A stretch of DNA of 64,000 nt from Apostichopus japonicus (GCF_037975245.1 NC_092566.1:10231501-10295500); one strand, 5' to 3'; shown: positions 45,001 to 57,713, counted from the first letter of the stretch. The notes: generated from the sequence alone by a model not told the origin. Numbers and translations are program-made.

Positions 45001-48000
45001 CTGAGATATTCTATTGTTTACTTTTTAAGCACCCCCCCCCCCCCCCGCCAATCCTTCCATCAACCGCGATTTCTCTCCGGCCTGTACTTCCAGGAAAGTA
45101 TGCCTCCTTTAGTTGAAAACTTTGACTAACGTTATACCCACGTTTTTTCGGGCTTGAATATTCGCGAAAGACATGATACTGGTATATTGTAGGGCATAAT
45201 TCCTAAATTGTCCTGCCCAATGCACTTGACCACGGTATGTACAAAAACTGGATCTGTCGGCATCGACTTGTTGGAAGGTAGGGTCTCCCTCCCTTTTGCG
45301 TGTAGATGACGTAATTCCTCTGCTCCCATCCTCCTTCAAGACTTATCGAAGGAGTGACGGTGCCGACGTGGTGCCGACGGTATCCAGTATCCACACCATC
45401 TTCACAAACACATCTCTGCTACGGGTTAACGTAGTACGTGGTACTTTGATTCCCCTCCCGTCGGTCCTTGGCAATTATCATATACATACAGAAACTGGAT
45501 CACACCGGCAAGCAATCCCCACCCCACCCCCTCCTGCCCGTTCACTCAACCATACTCAATACATTAAAATACAGCTACGCAGAGGAACGGGTTGGGTTTA
45601 TGACGATGATCAATGACAGTGCCTAGCATAACCTCACATAGATAACATAGTCGTCCACTGACGCGAGGAGGGCGAGGTCAGGCCCCAGTAACATACATGT
45701 CACTCTCCATGAAAATGATAATATATACACTGTTACTCATTATGCCATATTTCCCGAGTCCTCTTTGTTTTTCCCGGGCCCCTAAATGACCACTGACCTA
45801 GGGGCTGTAGTCCACTGACCCACCCCTCCCCCACCCCTCGGCAAGGCTTGTCGTCCAGGCCAATACATTACTTACTCTTCTACAATGATTTCGTTGCCAA
45901 GTGACTTCCCATGCTCATACAGTAGCACCGCGTTGTTGATATTGTGGTTCTGCCTATGTACGTAGATATACGGATTTGGCGATCTTAACTGACGACAATT
46001 AGGCTTGTGTCTGTTTGATCCCCGACTGTTTGTTCCTCGTTATCGAGTGCGTTACATGCTGCGAGGGGTTTACCCACTTCCGACAGTGGAACCATGGATA
46101 TAGATATTCTAAGTATGACTGGCTCGAACTTGACGACATGATTGCCATTTTGGCGTTCAAAAGATGACATTTACATGTAAAGTCGAAAGTGTTTCTTAAT
46201 GTACTGTTATTTGACATGACGTACCAGCATGCAGTAGTACCGTGTAACGGACGACGAAACAGATCTATTTTATAGTAGAATTTTGTAGGGAAATGATGAT
46301 GATGGTTGCTACTCTAACACGGCACGTGTGGGTGCTTTATTTTCACGTTCGTCGGTCTTGGGTATAATAACCAATAAAACATATGGGAGACAATTTGACT
46401 GATAAAGGGACATTAAAGCTTCAACATTGCCCTAAATGTATGCCACAATTTATAGTGGTACTTAACTGTGGGTAGGCCAATCATATACGGTATCGAAAGG
46501 TAAGATAAAGTACCTGAAAACGTAATCTGAGAAAATCGGTCCACCAAAAAAAAAAAAAAAGAATCATAAACTTAGGAATAATCTTCATTATTTATTAGAA
46601 ATCACTCTTCTCACTGAATGATTTGTTTCATCCATGTTCAGTTCAATACTTTGTTCCCCATACTCCTTTGCGCGCTAGAGCTTTCCAGGCTGCATATTGG
46701 CATGATACCCAAAGGTCTCTTCTATTATGAATTGTCAATATATCTTTCCAGATTCTATCTCTTTTGCAGTCACACAGAACCCTGAAAATTCTTCGTAACG
46801 CCCGATATTTAATCTTGGAGAGTGGTCATAAAACTTTCTTTGTAACAGAAATTATTCGCAAACTGATGGAAATTGACTTGTCAAAAGAACAATTACATAC
46901 CAGCCGAACCTGTCGCGGTAACCCATACAAATCATTTATGGATGTAAACGGGGAGCTATCAGCGGGATTTGACCTGTTGTGTGCAAAGATTATGAGGAAA
47001 AAATTGTGACGTCAATGTCAAAGGTCATAGAATGTGCGAAATCTTGCAACGAGATTAGGCACGAAACGTATTTATTATAATACAGGACCATTTGATTTAC
47101 ACATGCCTGCAGGGAAACGATAATGTTGCACAAAATTACTAACGTGTTTCAGATTTTGTGATTAGTGAGTAGTCAATCTAAAGGTTTTATTTAGCCGATG
47201 TGTTTAGCTGTTCGTGACTGTCTGTCATTTCAACGACAAGTTTCTAATTTTATCGTTTGATTTCGATAACGTGCTGAAGGGTTCGAGTTGGGGCAACCGT
47301 TCATTTGTGACTATTGCGTCCAACTAATTTAAATTGTAACTTTCATTTTGGTGGTGGGCTATAGTCGTAATGAACAATAAACCCCTTGTATTTTAGTGTC
47401 GTTTACCTTATAGCAATGTAATGTTTACCTTTATCCAGTGGAGGGAGCTTTTGCAATTTATCACTCAAAGCGACTGGACTACCTAGATTAATTTAACCCA
47501 TGCCATAAGCTCTTTAGAATAAGTCAATGGAGAAACCAGAAATATGTGTGTGTTAGTACTGTGTAGTAGGTATTATTACTGGCCAGATTGAACCAAATTC
47601 AACCGTCTTGCAGTCTTTAGTTGCCTTTGGACTCTCTCTCGTGTGGTTATATGTGCGTGTGTGTGGATGGAGATAGGAGAAGGGGAGGGGGGGGGATAGA
47701 TGTTTTTTTTTATGAAGGAGGGGATTAGGCAATAAATTTATTAAAGCATCAGAACCAATACATGTGCCAAATTCCTCTTCTTTGGTTCAAGTTCTCTTTT
47801 ACAGCCTGTGTGAATATATTAATATACAGACATAGGCTACCTGTATAAAGTACACATTATGGCAAACGCTGTTTACATTACAAATATATATATATAGGTA
47901 TTGTCTTGTTTGCTTTGTCTTTATGGGACAGACATACCCTATCCATCATAAGTTACCTGAGCTTTAATTGTTTGACTTTACACAATGTCGTCGTATACAC

Positions 48001-48480
48001 CTGCCTAATATATTATAGGTTTTACTAAATGGTGGACTTTGGGTTCACATATCCTCACCTGTGTGTGTTTTTATAGGCCTGCTGATAACCTTTTCATTAT
48101 TGTTCATACACACCTTTATCAAATTATGGAATGGCCCCAGTATAACTCATAAGTCTCTTGTTGAACATCGTCAGTAAATATGGTGCAAGGGTAAGGCAAT
48201 GGGTATACCATCTGTGACAAACTCACTGATTTATAAAGCCAGTGGTATCATGGTTTATATGTGGACACACTAACCAACTAGGCCATGGAAACTGGTTGTG
48301 TGTCAAGAGGTTCGAAACCAGTAAGAAAGGTCGTCATTCCTCTGTAGACTGGAGGTAAACGACAAAGGCAAATGAATATATATAATTGAAAACATAATGA
48401 GAAGGAAAATCCAGAACAGTGAAAAAACTTCCAGCCCCACCGGGATTCGAACCCGGGCATCCCGCTTTAAATGCGGACAC

Positions 48481-49578
48481 CAGTGGCGGCGGAACCGGGG
48501 GGGGGGCTTGGGGGGCTCAGCCTTCCCCCAATGAAAAAGTTGAGGGGCAAATGCATGATAAGCCCCCCCCAATATTTACCAAGGCTCCGAAACGTGCATC
48601 TGCCCATTTTTCAATGCATACTTGTCGATCTGTCCGATGCACACGTATGCTATATAGGTGTAATAATTTTAGTAATTGCTGGGGGACCCTGGTCCCTCGG
48701 CCCGTCCCCTGGCTATAGACCACATTGTCACCCCAACCGCGTCTTCACGCCCCGTGAAAAGTGGAAGCAGTGAGTGTGAGTACCGGTAAGCGTAACACAA
48801 CTTCGTCTTAGGCCAATGACTTGCCCCATTTCAGCCAGTTCTCCAACATCCCCTTACTTAGTGGCGGAGCGTCCATATATACAGTCAGGGGGCGGATCCC
48901 CCCCCCCCTCCTGACGGACTCAAATGGACTGCTGGCGCCCTTTTCAGCTTTTCACTACTTTTAACTTATTCGCGATTATTGACTATTTTATTGCGCTCTC
49001 ATATACCTATTGACATTTGTCATATTCTGTTGGTGTAATTTTCCGACAAAATGGCGACGACACCTATTTATTCTCCGTTTATCTGCAAATTAGCAAGGCC
49101 CGGAAAGGGTCATTTCCTGCAATCTAGGGATTAACTTTACTCAAAAATTTTCTGTACGCTCCGCGCCAACCTGTGGTGGCGCTCCGCTTAGATAGTGTCG
49201 AAAGCTACCTACAGACCATTCTTGCCCCCCCCCCTGACCAATACCCCTAGCTCCGCCACTGCCCTTACTACACTCAAAAACGTCTTTGCGAGTACACTAC
49301 GAGTAGTAGCTACTCTCTTAAAACACCATCGAATATACAAATTACAATGTTTATACAGACTTTTACGTGCAATCTGAGAAATTGCAGGCTTGAGACCCAT
49401 ATTTTAGGGCTAGGTATTCGCAGCATAAAACACTCGGGAAGTGCCGTTTCCGGCCATCTGGGGGTTTGAAAAAACCCAAAATTTTCTTGTACGCTCCGCG
49501 CCAACCGATGGTGGCGCTCCGCTTAGATAGTCTCCACACATTAGCCTCCCCAATAATTTTTCCGTTCCGCCGCGCCTG
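48481..49578. mobile_element. hAT-like non-autonomous element C
   Basis: Ends CAGTGGCGGCGGAAC... and ...GTTCCGCCGCGCCTG are imperfect inverted repeats. The perfect 8-bp target duplication GCGGACAC is at 48473-48480 and 49579-49586, inside the SINE head. It has no transposase and contains element A. Confidence 0.82.
48859..49261. mobile_element. hAT-like non-autonomous element A, nested in C
   Basis: Ends TAGTGGCGGAGC / GCTCCGCCACTG. The perfect 8-bp target duplication CCCTTACT is at 48851-48858 and 49262-49269. 403 bp. Its 3' part (gtacgctccgcgccaac...gctccgcttagatagt) also occurs in element C at ~49489-49531, so the two are related families. Confidence 0.85.
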
Positions 49579-49598
49579 GCGGACACTCTAACCACTAG

Positions 49599-50145
49599 CA
49601 GTGGTGCGGCTAGGGGTTTTGGTCAGGGGGGCGAGAATGGTCTGTAGTGGCGCTTTTGACAATTTCTGAGCGGAGCGCCACCACATGTTGGCGTGGAGCG
49701 TACAGAATTTTTGTGTGTAAAGATACACCTTAGATCGCCGAAAATGACCCTTTCCGAGCCTTGCTAATTTGTACTAATCAACACACTGATCATGGAGGGC
49801 GTATAACGTACACTGCATGCCGACTTAAAGTTTGGTGTTTATTACTATTTCAGCCACTGCGCGTGGCGTATCGGCTAAAAATAGATCGAAACCCCCGTAC
49901 AGTTCTTGGAAATAGTTTCGTACAACGGCAGTGCCGATAGATTAAAGATCGTCGTTTGAGCGTTTGTCAGAAAATTACATCAACAAAATGTGGCAAATGT
50001 CAATAGGTGGATGAGCGCAATCAAAAGTCAATAATCGCGAATAAGTTAAAAGTGATAAAAGGCTGAAAAGGGCGTCAGCGGTCTATTTGAGTCCGTCAGG
50101 GGGGGGGGGACATCCGCCCCTGACTGTATGGACGCTCCGCCACTG
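49599..50145. mobile_element. hAT-like non-autonomous element B, inverted relative to A
   Basis: Ends CAGTGGTGCGGC / GCTCCGCCACTG. The perfect 8-bp target duplication ACCACTAG is at 49591-49598 and 50146-50153, in the SINE A-box region. 547 bp. Both ends are the reverse complement of element A; the extra length is a ~145-bp interior block missing from A. Confidence 0.85.
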
Positions 50146-50365
50146 ACCACTAGGCTATGGACGCTGATTGTATGTCCAGAGGTTCGAAACCGGTAAGGAA
50201 GGTCATAATTTCACTGTAGGCGTTTGTCACCTCTATCGAACAATACTAGTTCTGTTTTGGTGACATATTTGCCTTACTCTATTATGTATTATAATTTATT
50301 ACTATGTATCATTAACATGTTACGTTATTGTGATTTTACAACATGTTTATCTTTCTATATTGCAG

Positions 50366-51225
50366 ATCGTATGTGTGGTGATCACATGGTCTCATCATTC
50401 AATGTCAGGTTGTATCCATACTCCGAGGCCCTTCGAGCTCTTGAACTTCACTATTACAAAATGAGGTCATTACGCAATCGAGGAGAAAACTTTCAAGCAG
50501 TGTTGTGGGCGCTATCTCCCAACCAAGACACAGAATGTGTGCGACTCGGCACTCTTAATTTGCATACCAGTCGTCATGGTTACCAGACAACGGATATAAC
50601 TGCTGAAATGACTGAGCAATGGGATTCCTTACCCGAAGAGATACGGATTGGAATCAGCTTTTCGACGAGCAACAACAACAACGAAGATACTCCGCAGAGC
50701 CGTTCTGAAGCTGCAGTGAACACATTGTCTACTCGTCCATTTATACTCATTTACACGAAACAAAAACACCGTACCAACATTGATACGCTCCAGAAGACCC
50801 TTCAAAAGTCGGTTAATGCCAGGGAGAGGCGATCAGTAATTCCCGAACTTGAACAAGACGACGACGACGACCAAGAACAGTATATTGCGGATGAACAGCA
50901 GGAACTCGCTAAGCGATCATCGTTGGATCCGGATCAACTAACATTTGCATATTTCAGTGATCAGAGTAAACAAAGACGAAAGATGATCAAACAACAGAGA
51001 AAGAAACAGAAGCAAAAACGACCAAAGAACGAAGATGAAAGTGATGAACTTACTGCAAACGAAATAACCAACAACGAAATTCCTTTACCTATCAGCGAGA
51101 GAAAATGCAGACGATACCCTTTGCAAGTGAATTTTAGAGATCTTGGTTGGAGTGACTTCGTCATCGTGCCAAGAGAATTTAATGCGTATTATTGCGCTGG
51201 AACTTGTTCCAAGCCAACCAAACAT
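50366..51225 (+). CDS. bmp3: BMP3/GDF10-like ligand, exon 2 (prodomain, cleavage site, first part of mature ligand)
   Basis: Residues 91-377 of the joined protein. The prodomain runs to RERR (243-246), a furin-type site matching the position of the basic cleavage site in BMP3. An acidic then very basic linker (DDDDD, later KQRRKMIKQQRKKQKQKR) follows, and then the cystine-knot domain begins at Cys338: CRRYPLQVNFRDLGWSDF, then AYYCAGTC (Cys367, Cys371). Acceptor ttgcag and donor aacat|GTAAGT are good; the exon ends in phase 0 within the mature domain. The frame is open upstream of the acceptor into the SINE, but that part is intron. RERR may be followed by a second cut at LAKRSS (272-274). Confidence 0.9.
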
Positions 51226-52685
51226 GTAAGTTCATTTCTTCAATTCAGTTGAATAACGTGCATGTAGCTGTCATTAAAACTTGTGAAACTTGAAAGCTGA
51301 CGGCGTTGAAGGTTGTCATTAGTATTTGGCCCCAGCTATTGGCATGCTAATATAGCTTAAGATTTCATGATCGAAAGAATTACTTCGGTAGAGAGGGACC
51401 ATGGCACCCTTTCCCATGACCTCGTCGTTTCTTTTCTTACCAACCGTCCCCAACCCCCGGATTTCCTCCTCTTTTCCCTCCCGTTTTCTCCGCCCACCAG
51501 CGTTTCCGAAGGATGTGCCAATTCCTGAGCAGACGAGAGGTCGCTCTGAAATATATTCCTTTCACCGTGTAGCTTAGCAAAATGAGATCATACAAATCTC
51601 AAGTGACATTTACCTTACTTACAGTCAGGTGATACAATAAATTCAAAGGGGCAAAACCACGATGAATGTGATTAGCAACATAACTTGACTGTCGATTATC
51701 GTAAACTATGTTCCAAAAGGCTTGACAAAACAGTTTTATTTATAGCAATTATGGGTAATTCTTGTTTTCTTTCCAAACCACCCTTCAACATTGATTTATC
51801 ATCAGCGAGACCCTTAACGAGGAATCCGACAGCGCTAATTCAACCGGGACACATGCCCTAAACCGCGCGTGCTAGGGGTTATAGGCCTACTGGTACAACA
51901 TGGGAGTTAATGCGTTATAAATAATAGGTATAACCCTGATCTCTTAAAATCTGCTGGGAATAAGAAATAAATAATATTAATAAAATTCTAATGGTTTGGT
52001 AAATTCCTTATAAGAATTTTCAGCGTCATGGATAATTATGCATTTTATTGCAGATTCGTATTGAATTATGACAAAATGCTTTGGATAAAAATCACCTCAC
52101 ATGTGGAAGAATTTATAGACCTTCAAGTACTTAAACGTCTGTGTAGGGTTCATTAAATCAATTCCTCCGGCCAAATATGCCAAACTCAATAGAATATTGT
52201 GTTATATGCAAGTTGCATTCGGTGCTTAACTAAGCCTATACATAAATACTTCCACGCTAATATTGTATGGAGAAAACATTGAGGAACGACTTTTGGAAGT
52301 CGTAAAAGTTTAAGAATCACGCAGTATTATAAGCGTTGGCGTTACCAGGAAACATGGTAGAGGGAAGGGAAGAGGAAAGGATAGGGGGAAGGGGAGAGGG
52401 AAGGGGGGAGAGGTAAGTACCAGAGGGATTGGCTTGCATTATGAAAGAAAGACTGTACACGATGGTAGGCAGGGCAAGTGGAGACAAATGTCTGAATGTG
52501 ACTTGGCATGGACCTCGAGGCATGACATTACTGCCCTAGCCATGTCGCAAGCAAAATACATAAAAAGTGGCAAACTGGCTAGTTCCCAGGGTACTTAAAT
52601 TCCCGAAAAAACCGTTAATTCTTGTAACGTACCATAAAAAATTATGTTCAATCATTTGTAATATTTTCATTTTGATTTTTCACAG
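51226..52685 (+). other. Intron 2 of the BMP3-like gene
   Basis: 1460 bp, phase 0, GTAAGT to tttttcacAG. AT-rich; a purine tract (gggaagggaagaggaaagg) lies at 52366-52414. Confidence 0.88.
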
Positions 52686-52880
52686 AATATTAGTCCAAAC
52701 AACCATGCCGCCATTTTGAATATTATGAATACGTTGGGAGCGTCCTCTGTACCTCTTCCAGCTCCTTGCTGTGTCCCGGATAAGATGACGTCACTAAATG
52801 TCTTATTCTTTCAAGAAGATGGCCGTGTGGAACTGCAGACATTTTCGAACATGCAAGTGGAGTCTTGCAGCTGTCGCTAG
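52686..52880 (+). CDS. bmp3: BMP3/GDF10-like ligand, exon 3 (C-terminal cystine knot)
   Basis: Residues 378-441 and the TAG stop. NNHAAILNIMNTLG (382-395), PCCVPDKMTSLNVLFF (Cys405, Cys406) and the end NMQVESCSCR (Cys438, Cys440) complete the seven cysteines of the TGF-beta fold. One of them is the inter-chain cysteine, so a covalent dimer is expected. The L-x-V/I-L-F-F stretch and the NM-VESC-CR end are those of BMP3/GDF10, unlike the VEGCGCR ends of BMP2/4 and BMP5-8. BMP3 and GDF10 are vertebrate paralogues, so one invertebrate gene probably represents both. Confidence 0.93.
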   Translation, partial: NISPNNHAAILNIMNTLGASSVPLPAPCCVPDKMTSLNVLFFQEDGRVELQTFSNMQVESCSCR

Positions 52881-53805
52881 ACGCCGTATGGGAAGGAATT
52901 GATAATTCGATATTAAGGTATACTGAAAGCACGATAGGATAATGACAAAGGCTTAACATATTTGTATAGGCACTTTCATTTTTTTCGAAACGCGTGTTGT
53001 GACGAAATGAGGTATTTCATAGTATGGGGACAGTAGGAGCATCGACAACCTCTAGAGGTGAATTGAAATCGAATACGAAGGCCGTCAAATGATGACGCAG
53101 CATGTATATACTACATTTGAACCTTCCGAACTTTTAAAGGGTTACCCCACCCCCACCCCAATGCTTTATCGGCGAAGCTACCCATGAAAACTGACGTCAG
53201 TGTCCTGAGGGCCGTCTTGTTTAAATTACACTGAAAATTCAACATATTCAATTTTCTACCGATTGGAATAAGTGAGATCACTAACGTGCACGCTTTGTAA
53301 TGGAATTTCATTTCTATACCGACGTAATAGATGTGTAGCTGCCATTTAAGGAAATTACGTCATCAGCCGCCATTTTAGTTCTATATTTATCAGGGTGACC
53401 GAAGGGACGCTAATGCAGTAATGACGTCACACACTGTAATATCGACAATTTCAATCAGAGCGTTAGATTGGCACTTTCAATCTACAAAGTTTAAAAGGTA
53501 TTTATCGGACGACATTGAGATGGAAAGGATTATATGTTGGTGTTATCATTATGACCCAGTTCCGAGTTTTCTGAAATGATGTGAGCCGAACGAAGTTTCA
53601 TTATAAACATGTTTTGTGCCGAACTTTCGTGTTCTACAATTTTCGTAATTTGTCTTACTTCTTTTAAATCACTTCCGTGAAGTCTTAAAGAGGACGAACT
53701 TTATTGAAAAAAAAAAACCCAGATTGGTTTATATTAAATCATAGGCTACGATGTCATTAAATATGTATCCATTGCTTCATAAGAATAAACCAGTGTTTAG
53801 GGTTA
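52881..53805 (+). other. Probable 3' UTR of the BMP3-like gene
   Basis: Follows the stop codon and runs to the first AATAAA. No frame or repeat of note. Confidence 0.45.
53784..53789 (+). terminator. Polyadenylation signal AATAAA
   Basis: First AATAAA after the BMP3-like stop codon, about 900 bp downstream. ATTAAA occurs earlier, near 53734. Confidence 0.4.
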
Positions 53806-55655
53806 AAACTGTACAAAGAAATGTATCATATTGATTAACTGTTTGCTCATGTAAGTGACGTTATATAGCCTATGTTTATGCAAATGTTTCAATCGTTGTG
53901 AAAATTGTAAGCTTCAAACTGTACATGCTAGAGTATGGGTGGCGATTACTTTAACGTAAAACGCAATGTTAGATGATTTTGTTATACGACCAATCAAAAG
54001 GAGTCAACTAGGCCTTCCGATTAATATATCAAGGATTCACTTTAATATAGTCTTGGCGCCTAAAAAGGGGAGGGGAGGGGGAGGGTGTGGGCTTGAGCCC
54101 AATCCCCGTACATGTATATTTCTCGAGGGTAACCTTGATGCTTCATGAATGGACGGTGTCGAAATCAGCAACATTGAAAGTGTAGTGCTACTAGAGGCGG
54201 AGAAGGTAAAACGAAATTGGAAAACATAAAATGACCATTCTAATAAATATTAAACGCAAACGTCAAGTTTTTCAGTGTATTTATCGTTTCGAGTTTTAGC
54301 TCGAAATTGTCCGAAGTTCTGGCTACACAGACTGGTTCGGATTAAGGAAGGCTGTAACGTTGTCCGCCAGTGGTTGTATAGTTACGACCATGTGCCATGG
54401 TTATATGCTAACCAATGGTGTTCTATATATATAACCACTGTCACATATACCGAATTTATGTACAACATATATTTAAAGAAAAACAGTATGTAAGAAATCT
54501 TTCTATGGAAAATGCTAAAAAAAAAAAAAAACGGGTGACTTTTTAATTATTTCGTAACTTGAGCATATCGATTTGTACGCATGTATATGTTTGGGAGCAA
54601 GTGTAGCTGATCAATAACAAATGTTAAATGTCATCATTGTTATTAAAAGTGAGATGTTTTTAATTTCTTTGGAAATTGATTGGCAACAACTTTATCAAAC
54701 ATTTTATCGCGTTTTGCCGTTTGTGTTAATACTTCTAAATTCTTACTGTACGAAATGTTTGATGATGTTTTACGTATATTATGGATATGAAATACGTGAG
54801 AGCTTATTCAAATGAAACAAAGGAAGGAATTACTGATATACTTGTATAAACGTATTGTAAGAGTTTAATCTTATCTTAGTAAAATAGACAGCTTTGTTTA
54901 ACCTGTAAATATAATATATGATATAATAACAAATATCCCGCTATTGTTATTAGTTTCATTCTGGTCAATTATTATCGAAAAGTCCATTCTGTGACTTTTG
55001 TATTTTTTTCAGGGGTGGGGATGGATGTGGGGGAAGGAGACATCAACACATCGAGGAGTACACAAGGTGGACGGTGACACAAATGGGTTAAAGCAGTTCT
55101 ACGGGTGGGGCAGGGGAGGGGAGGAGAGGTTTTAGAGGAAGGTATCGTGAGAAACATTTCACATGAAACAGCGACGACACCAAATTTATGAAATTATAAA
55201 ATAGTTACATTATTTCTTTTATCATCATTAGAGCCGTACTTTTACACCATCCCCAACCATCGCCCTCCCCCAAACCCATTCTTCATATGAATATCGGAAC
55301 ACATTACAATCATATTCGGATTCAATTATCTACAATTTTTTTCGTGGTAGGCTACTAGGTGGAATACATTAAGCGTTGAGTTATGGAAGATTTAGGAGCT
55401 ATATACTGAAAAATACATTTACACATTGAAAGCGTGCACACGGCACACACATGCGCTCGCTTGAGGCAGTGGTGGTCTTTCCAGGGGGTTCACTGTTTGG
55501 TTTCATTCTCCCATGAAAAACCACCAATTATTTGCTCAGTATGTTGTTCGTCCGTCGCTAACCCTCCCCTTCTCCCTCCCCTCCCTTCCTGCTTCTCCTC
55601 AAACACATATTTAGCAGTGCCGCTGTATGCACACTTAAACACGCTGAAGAGTATA
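53806..55655. other. No gene seen
   Basis: Intergenic. G-rich purine tracts at ~54064-54090 and ~55010-55140; C-rich words at 55245-55280 and 55560-55590. Confidence 0.5.
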
Positions 55656-55663
55656 GCACATGC

Positions 55664-55992
55664 CAGTGGCGTACCTAGAATAGTTGGCATTCGGGCGCAT
55701 GCTTCCTTTGTCACCCGTACAGGGGCTGCCATCGTGGGGTAGGGTGTGAGAGGAGGGGATAAATGGCTTGTTGTGTAAGGTGGTTTAGATGCAAAATGGT
55801 GCTATCTTTGGCAAATCTTTGAACTGATTATCTGTTTAGGAATTCTCATTCTTTAGTGAATGAATTCTTAAGTTTTCCTTTTGTTTGTTCAACATATTTT
55901 TTATATTTATATATTTTGGACTGTGGCATGGCACCCCCTGACTGGTTCCCGGGGCGGACCTCTCCCGCCCAAACCCGCTTAATAGGTCACTG
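55664..55992. mobile_element. Diverged hAT-like MITE
   Basis: Starts CAGTGGCGTACCTAG and ends with the complement of CAGTGACCTATTAAG. The flanking octamers gcacatgc (55656-55663) and gcaaacgc (55993-56000) agree at 6 of 8 positions, as expected of an old 8-bp duplication. 329 bp, no coding capacity. Confidence 0.5.
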
Positions 55993-56000
55993 GCAAACGC

Positions 56001-57713
56001 GATCATCAGATTGAGAAACAGTTTCCAGAAACTCCGAATATTATTCTTTTGTGTCTCAACCTTTAAACTTATTGTGTCAAAACCCATTTGTGAAATTGTA
56101 AGGAGAAAAGTGGAGGTATAGATTGCACGATATGAACCATGGGTATTATAAAAGGCTATTTAATTTCTAACCTGCACGAAGAGTTCGATTTATCTATTTA
56201 TCTAGATCATCCTGACTATACATTCCATATATTACAATGATGGAGAAGAAAAAAAAGTCTCACTAGAATTAGGTCACCAATCTTTATTCCTGTTATAATT
56301 TAATTGACTCATGTTTCCCAATATTAAATCAAACATATGCTTTAAAGAGATGTCAACGTATTAACTTCAATTTCCTGGATATTGAAGCACGAGTAAATAT
56401 CAAGGGTTTGGTGCATAACGGCGATGATACAGATATCCCCTGCTGAGAGATGACATGTTCCGTTTTGGTTGGGATTGGATGCATGGAGATACCAGGAAAC
56501 CCGTCGACTGTATGTTACCCTAGTATATGAAAACAAGCTATTTATCGGTTTTGCCACAAACAGTAGCTTCTTGAGTTTGGGGCACTTATATAGGTAATGT
56601 TTATTCTCTGAAATAATGCAACAAAGAATGACAAACAAAATGGTCACATATGGCCAAAACTTTTACTCTAGTTTTACCTGTTCCCTTCATAGCGCGTTAC
56701 CCATAATTTTATCGTCGATGTCAATGAACTCGTGTGTGTATAAATATGAGGATAAATACCGCAGTGTCAAATGAATGATAAACCATGTCACGTCGGTCAT
56801 GTTGTGTTCGATTCATGCATGATATAATTGGTCATCATTGGGGGGGGGGGGGGAGAGGTGGTGCAGGAAGAGGGGGAGGGGTGGTATTAGCAACTGTCCG
56901 TAGAAAATTAATATCGTACTCAATTAAAAATGAACCCAATCTGACTAATTTGCCAAGGGTGTCAATATTTTATTTTATCATAAACCTACTGTATACGGCA
57001 AACTAGGCTGGGATCCGATCTCTAAGTGGCACAAAACAAACATTCTATTTATAAAATTCACAAACTCATTTCGAGTCGATTCACTTTTGAAATTCTGAAA
57101 TTTTAAAATCTAGTGACTCGAGTTAAGATTCATTTGTATAAACTACCTGTTCATGTCACGTGACTTATTTTCAACCAGATATACAAGCCCCTTGTCGCTG
57201 AACTCAGGGGAACTGTGTACATCATTACAACAGCCATATTAATTAATTTGATCGGTTCAAGGTTTCGCCGGTAAATGCAGGTTCGATGAAGACAAACACA
57301 GTCAAATTCTTCATGGATCCAAATTTGGATATTTATTATATAAAGTACCCCGTTGTTTTACACAACTACGGTAATGAAGTTAAAGGGGGTTCTGCGGATA
57401 AATATCACATTGTGAAGGGTGTGAATGGAATCAAACAAGCTTTGGGAACGATAAGAAATATGAAATTTGAAAATCAATGAATTAGGATGAAGTTAAATTT
57501 AGCTGGGGAACAGATCAAAATACGCGTGAAAAATAAATTGCTGTTACATGCCTGTGACCAAGCTATATATATAAAGGCCGATGTGATAGTTCACGGACAT
57601 CATGATAGCTAGAAATTTGGCCTTGGAAAGTGTATGCGTGCTTTATTAAAGTGGGAGGGGCGTTGCGTAGGAGAGGGATAAGTAGAGGAATATGTCTATA
57701 AGATTTATAATAA
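56001..57713. other. No gene seen
   Basis: Intergenic, with G14 at 56840-56853. The short frame at 57286-57480 (64 codons, ATG start) is not recognised and is not convincing. Confidence 0.45.

Larger units (their letters stand above)
48235..50290 (-). mobile_element. tRNA-derived SINE dimer, split by hAT-like insertions
   Basis: 48240-48350 is part of a first copy (head, then ggttcgaaaccagtaag). It is joined to a second copy from ggaggtaaacgac (48350) through the head (48427-48480, then 49587-49598). The second copy resumes after the insertions at 50154 (gctatggacgctgattg) and ends at ~50285 (gccttactct). Sequence is diverged from the arrays. The SINE end lies ~80 bp before the exon 2 acceptor of the BMP3-like gene, in antisense orientation. 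Confidence 0.8.
32839..50365 (+). other. Intron 1 of the BMP3-like gene, ~17.5 kb
   Basis: GTAAGT at the donor; ctttctatattgCAG at the acceptor. Phase 1. The interior is AT-rich with no recognised gene. Homopolymer runs include G near 33337-33347, C near 33571, G15 at 40165-40179, G13 at 42561-42573, C12 at 44631-44642 and C15 at 45032-45046. There are C-rich (caccc)n words at 39270-39300. The last 2.1 kb holds the split SINE with nested hAT-like elements. Frames at 43759-44046 and 46764-47009 are open but unrecognised. Confidence 0.7.

Noticed and set aside
46764-47009. 81-codon frame behind a TTTTGCAG acceptor inside BMP3 intron 1
   Set aside because: Composition is protein-like, but I recognise no family, no donor or partner exon, and chance frames of this length are expected in 17 kb of intron.
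50224-50365. N-terminal extension of the exon 2 frame as coding sequence
   Set aside because: It begins at TTG and its first ~60 bases are SINE. A good acceptor at 50364-50365 and matching phase with exon 1 show it is intron.
57286-57480. 64-codon ATG frame
   Set aside because: No domain, no splice or promoter context; likely chance.
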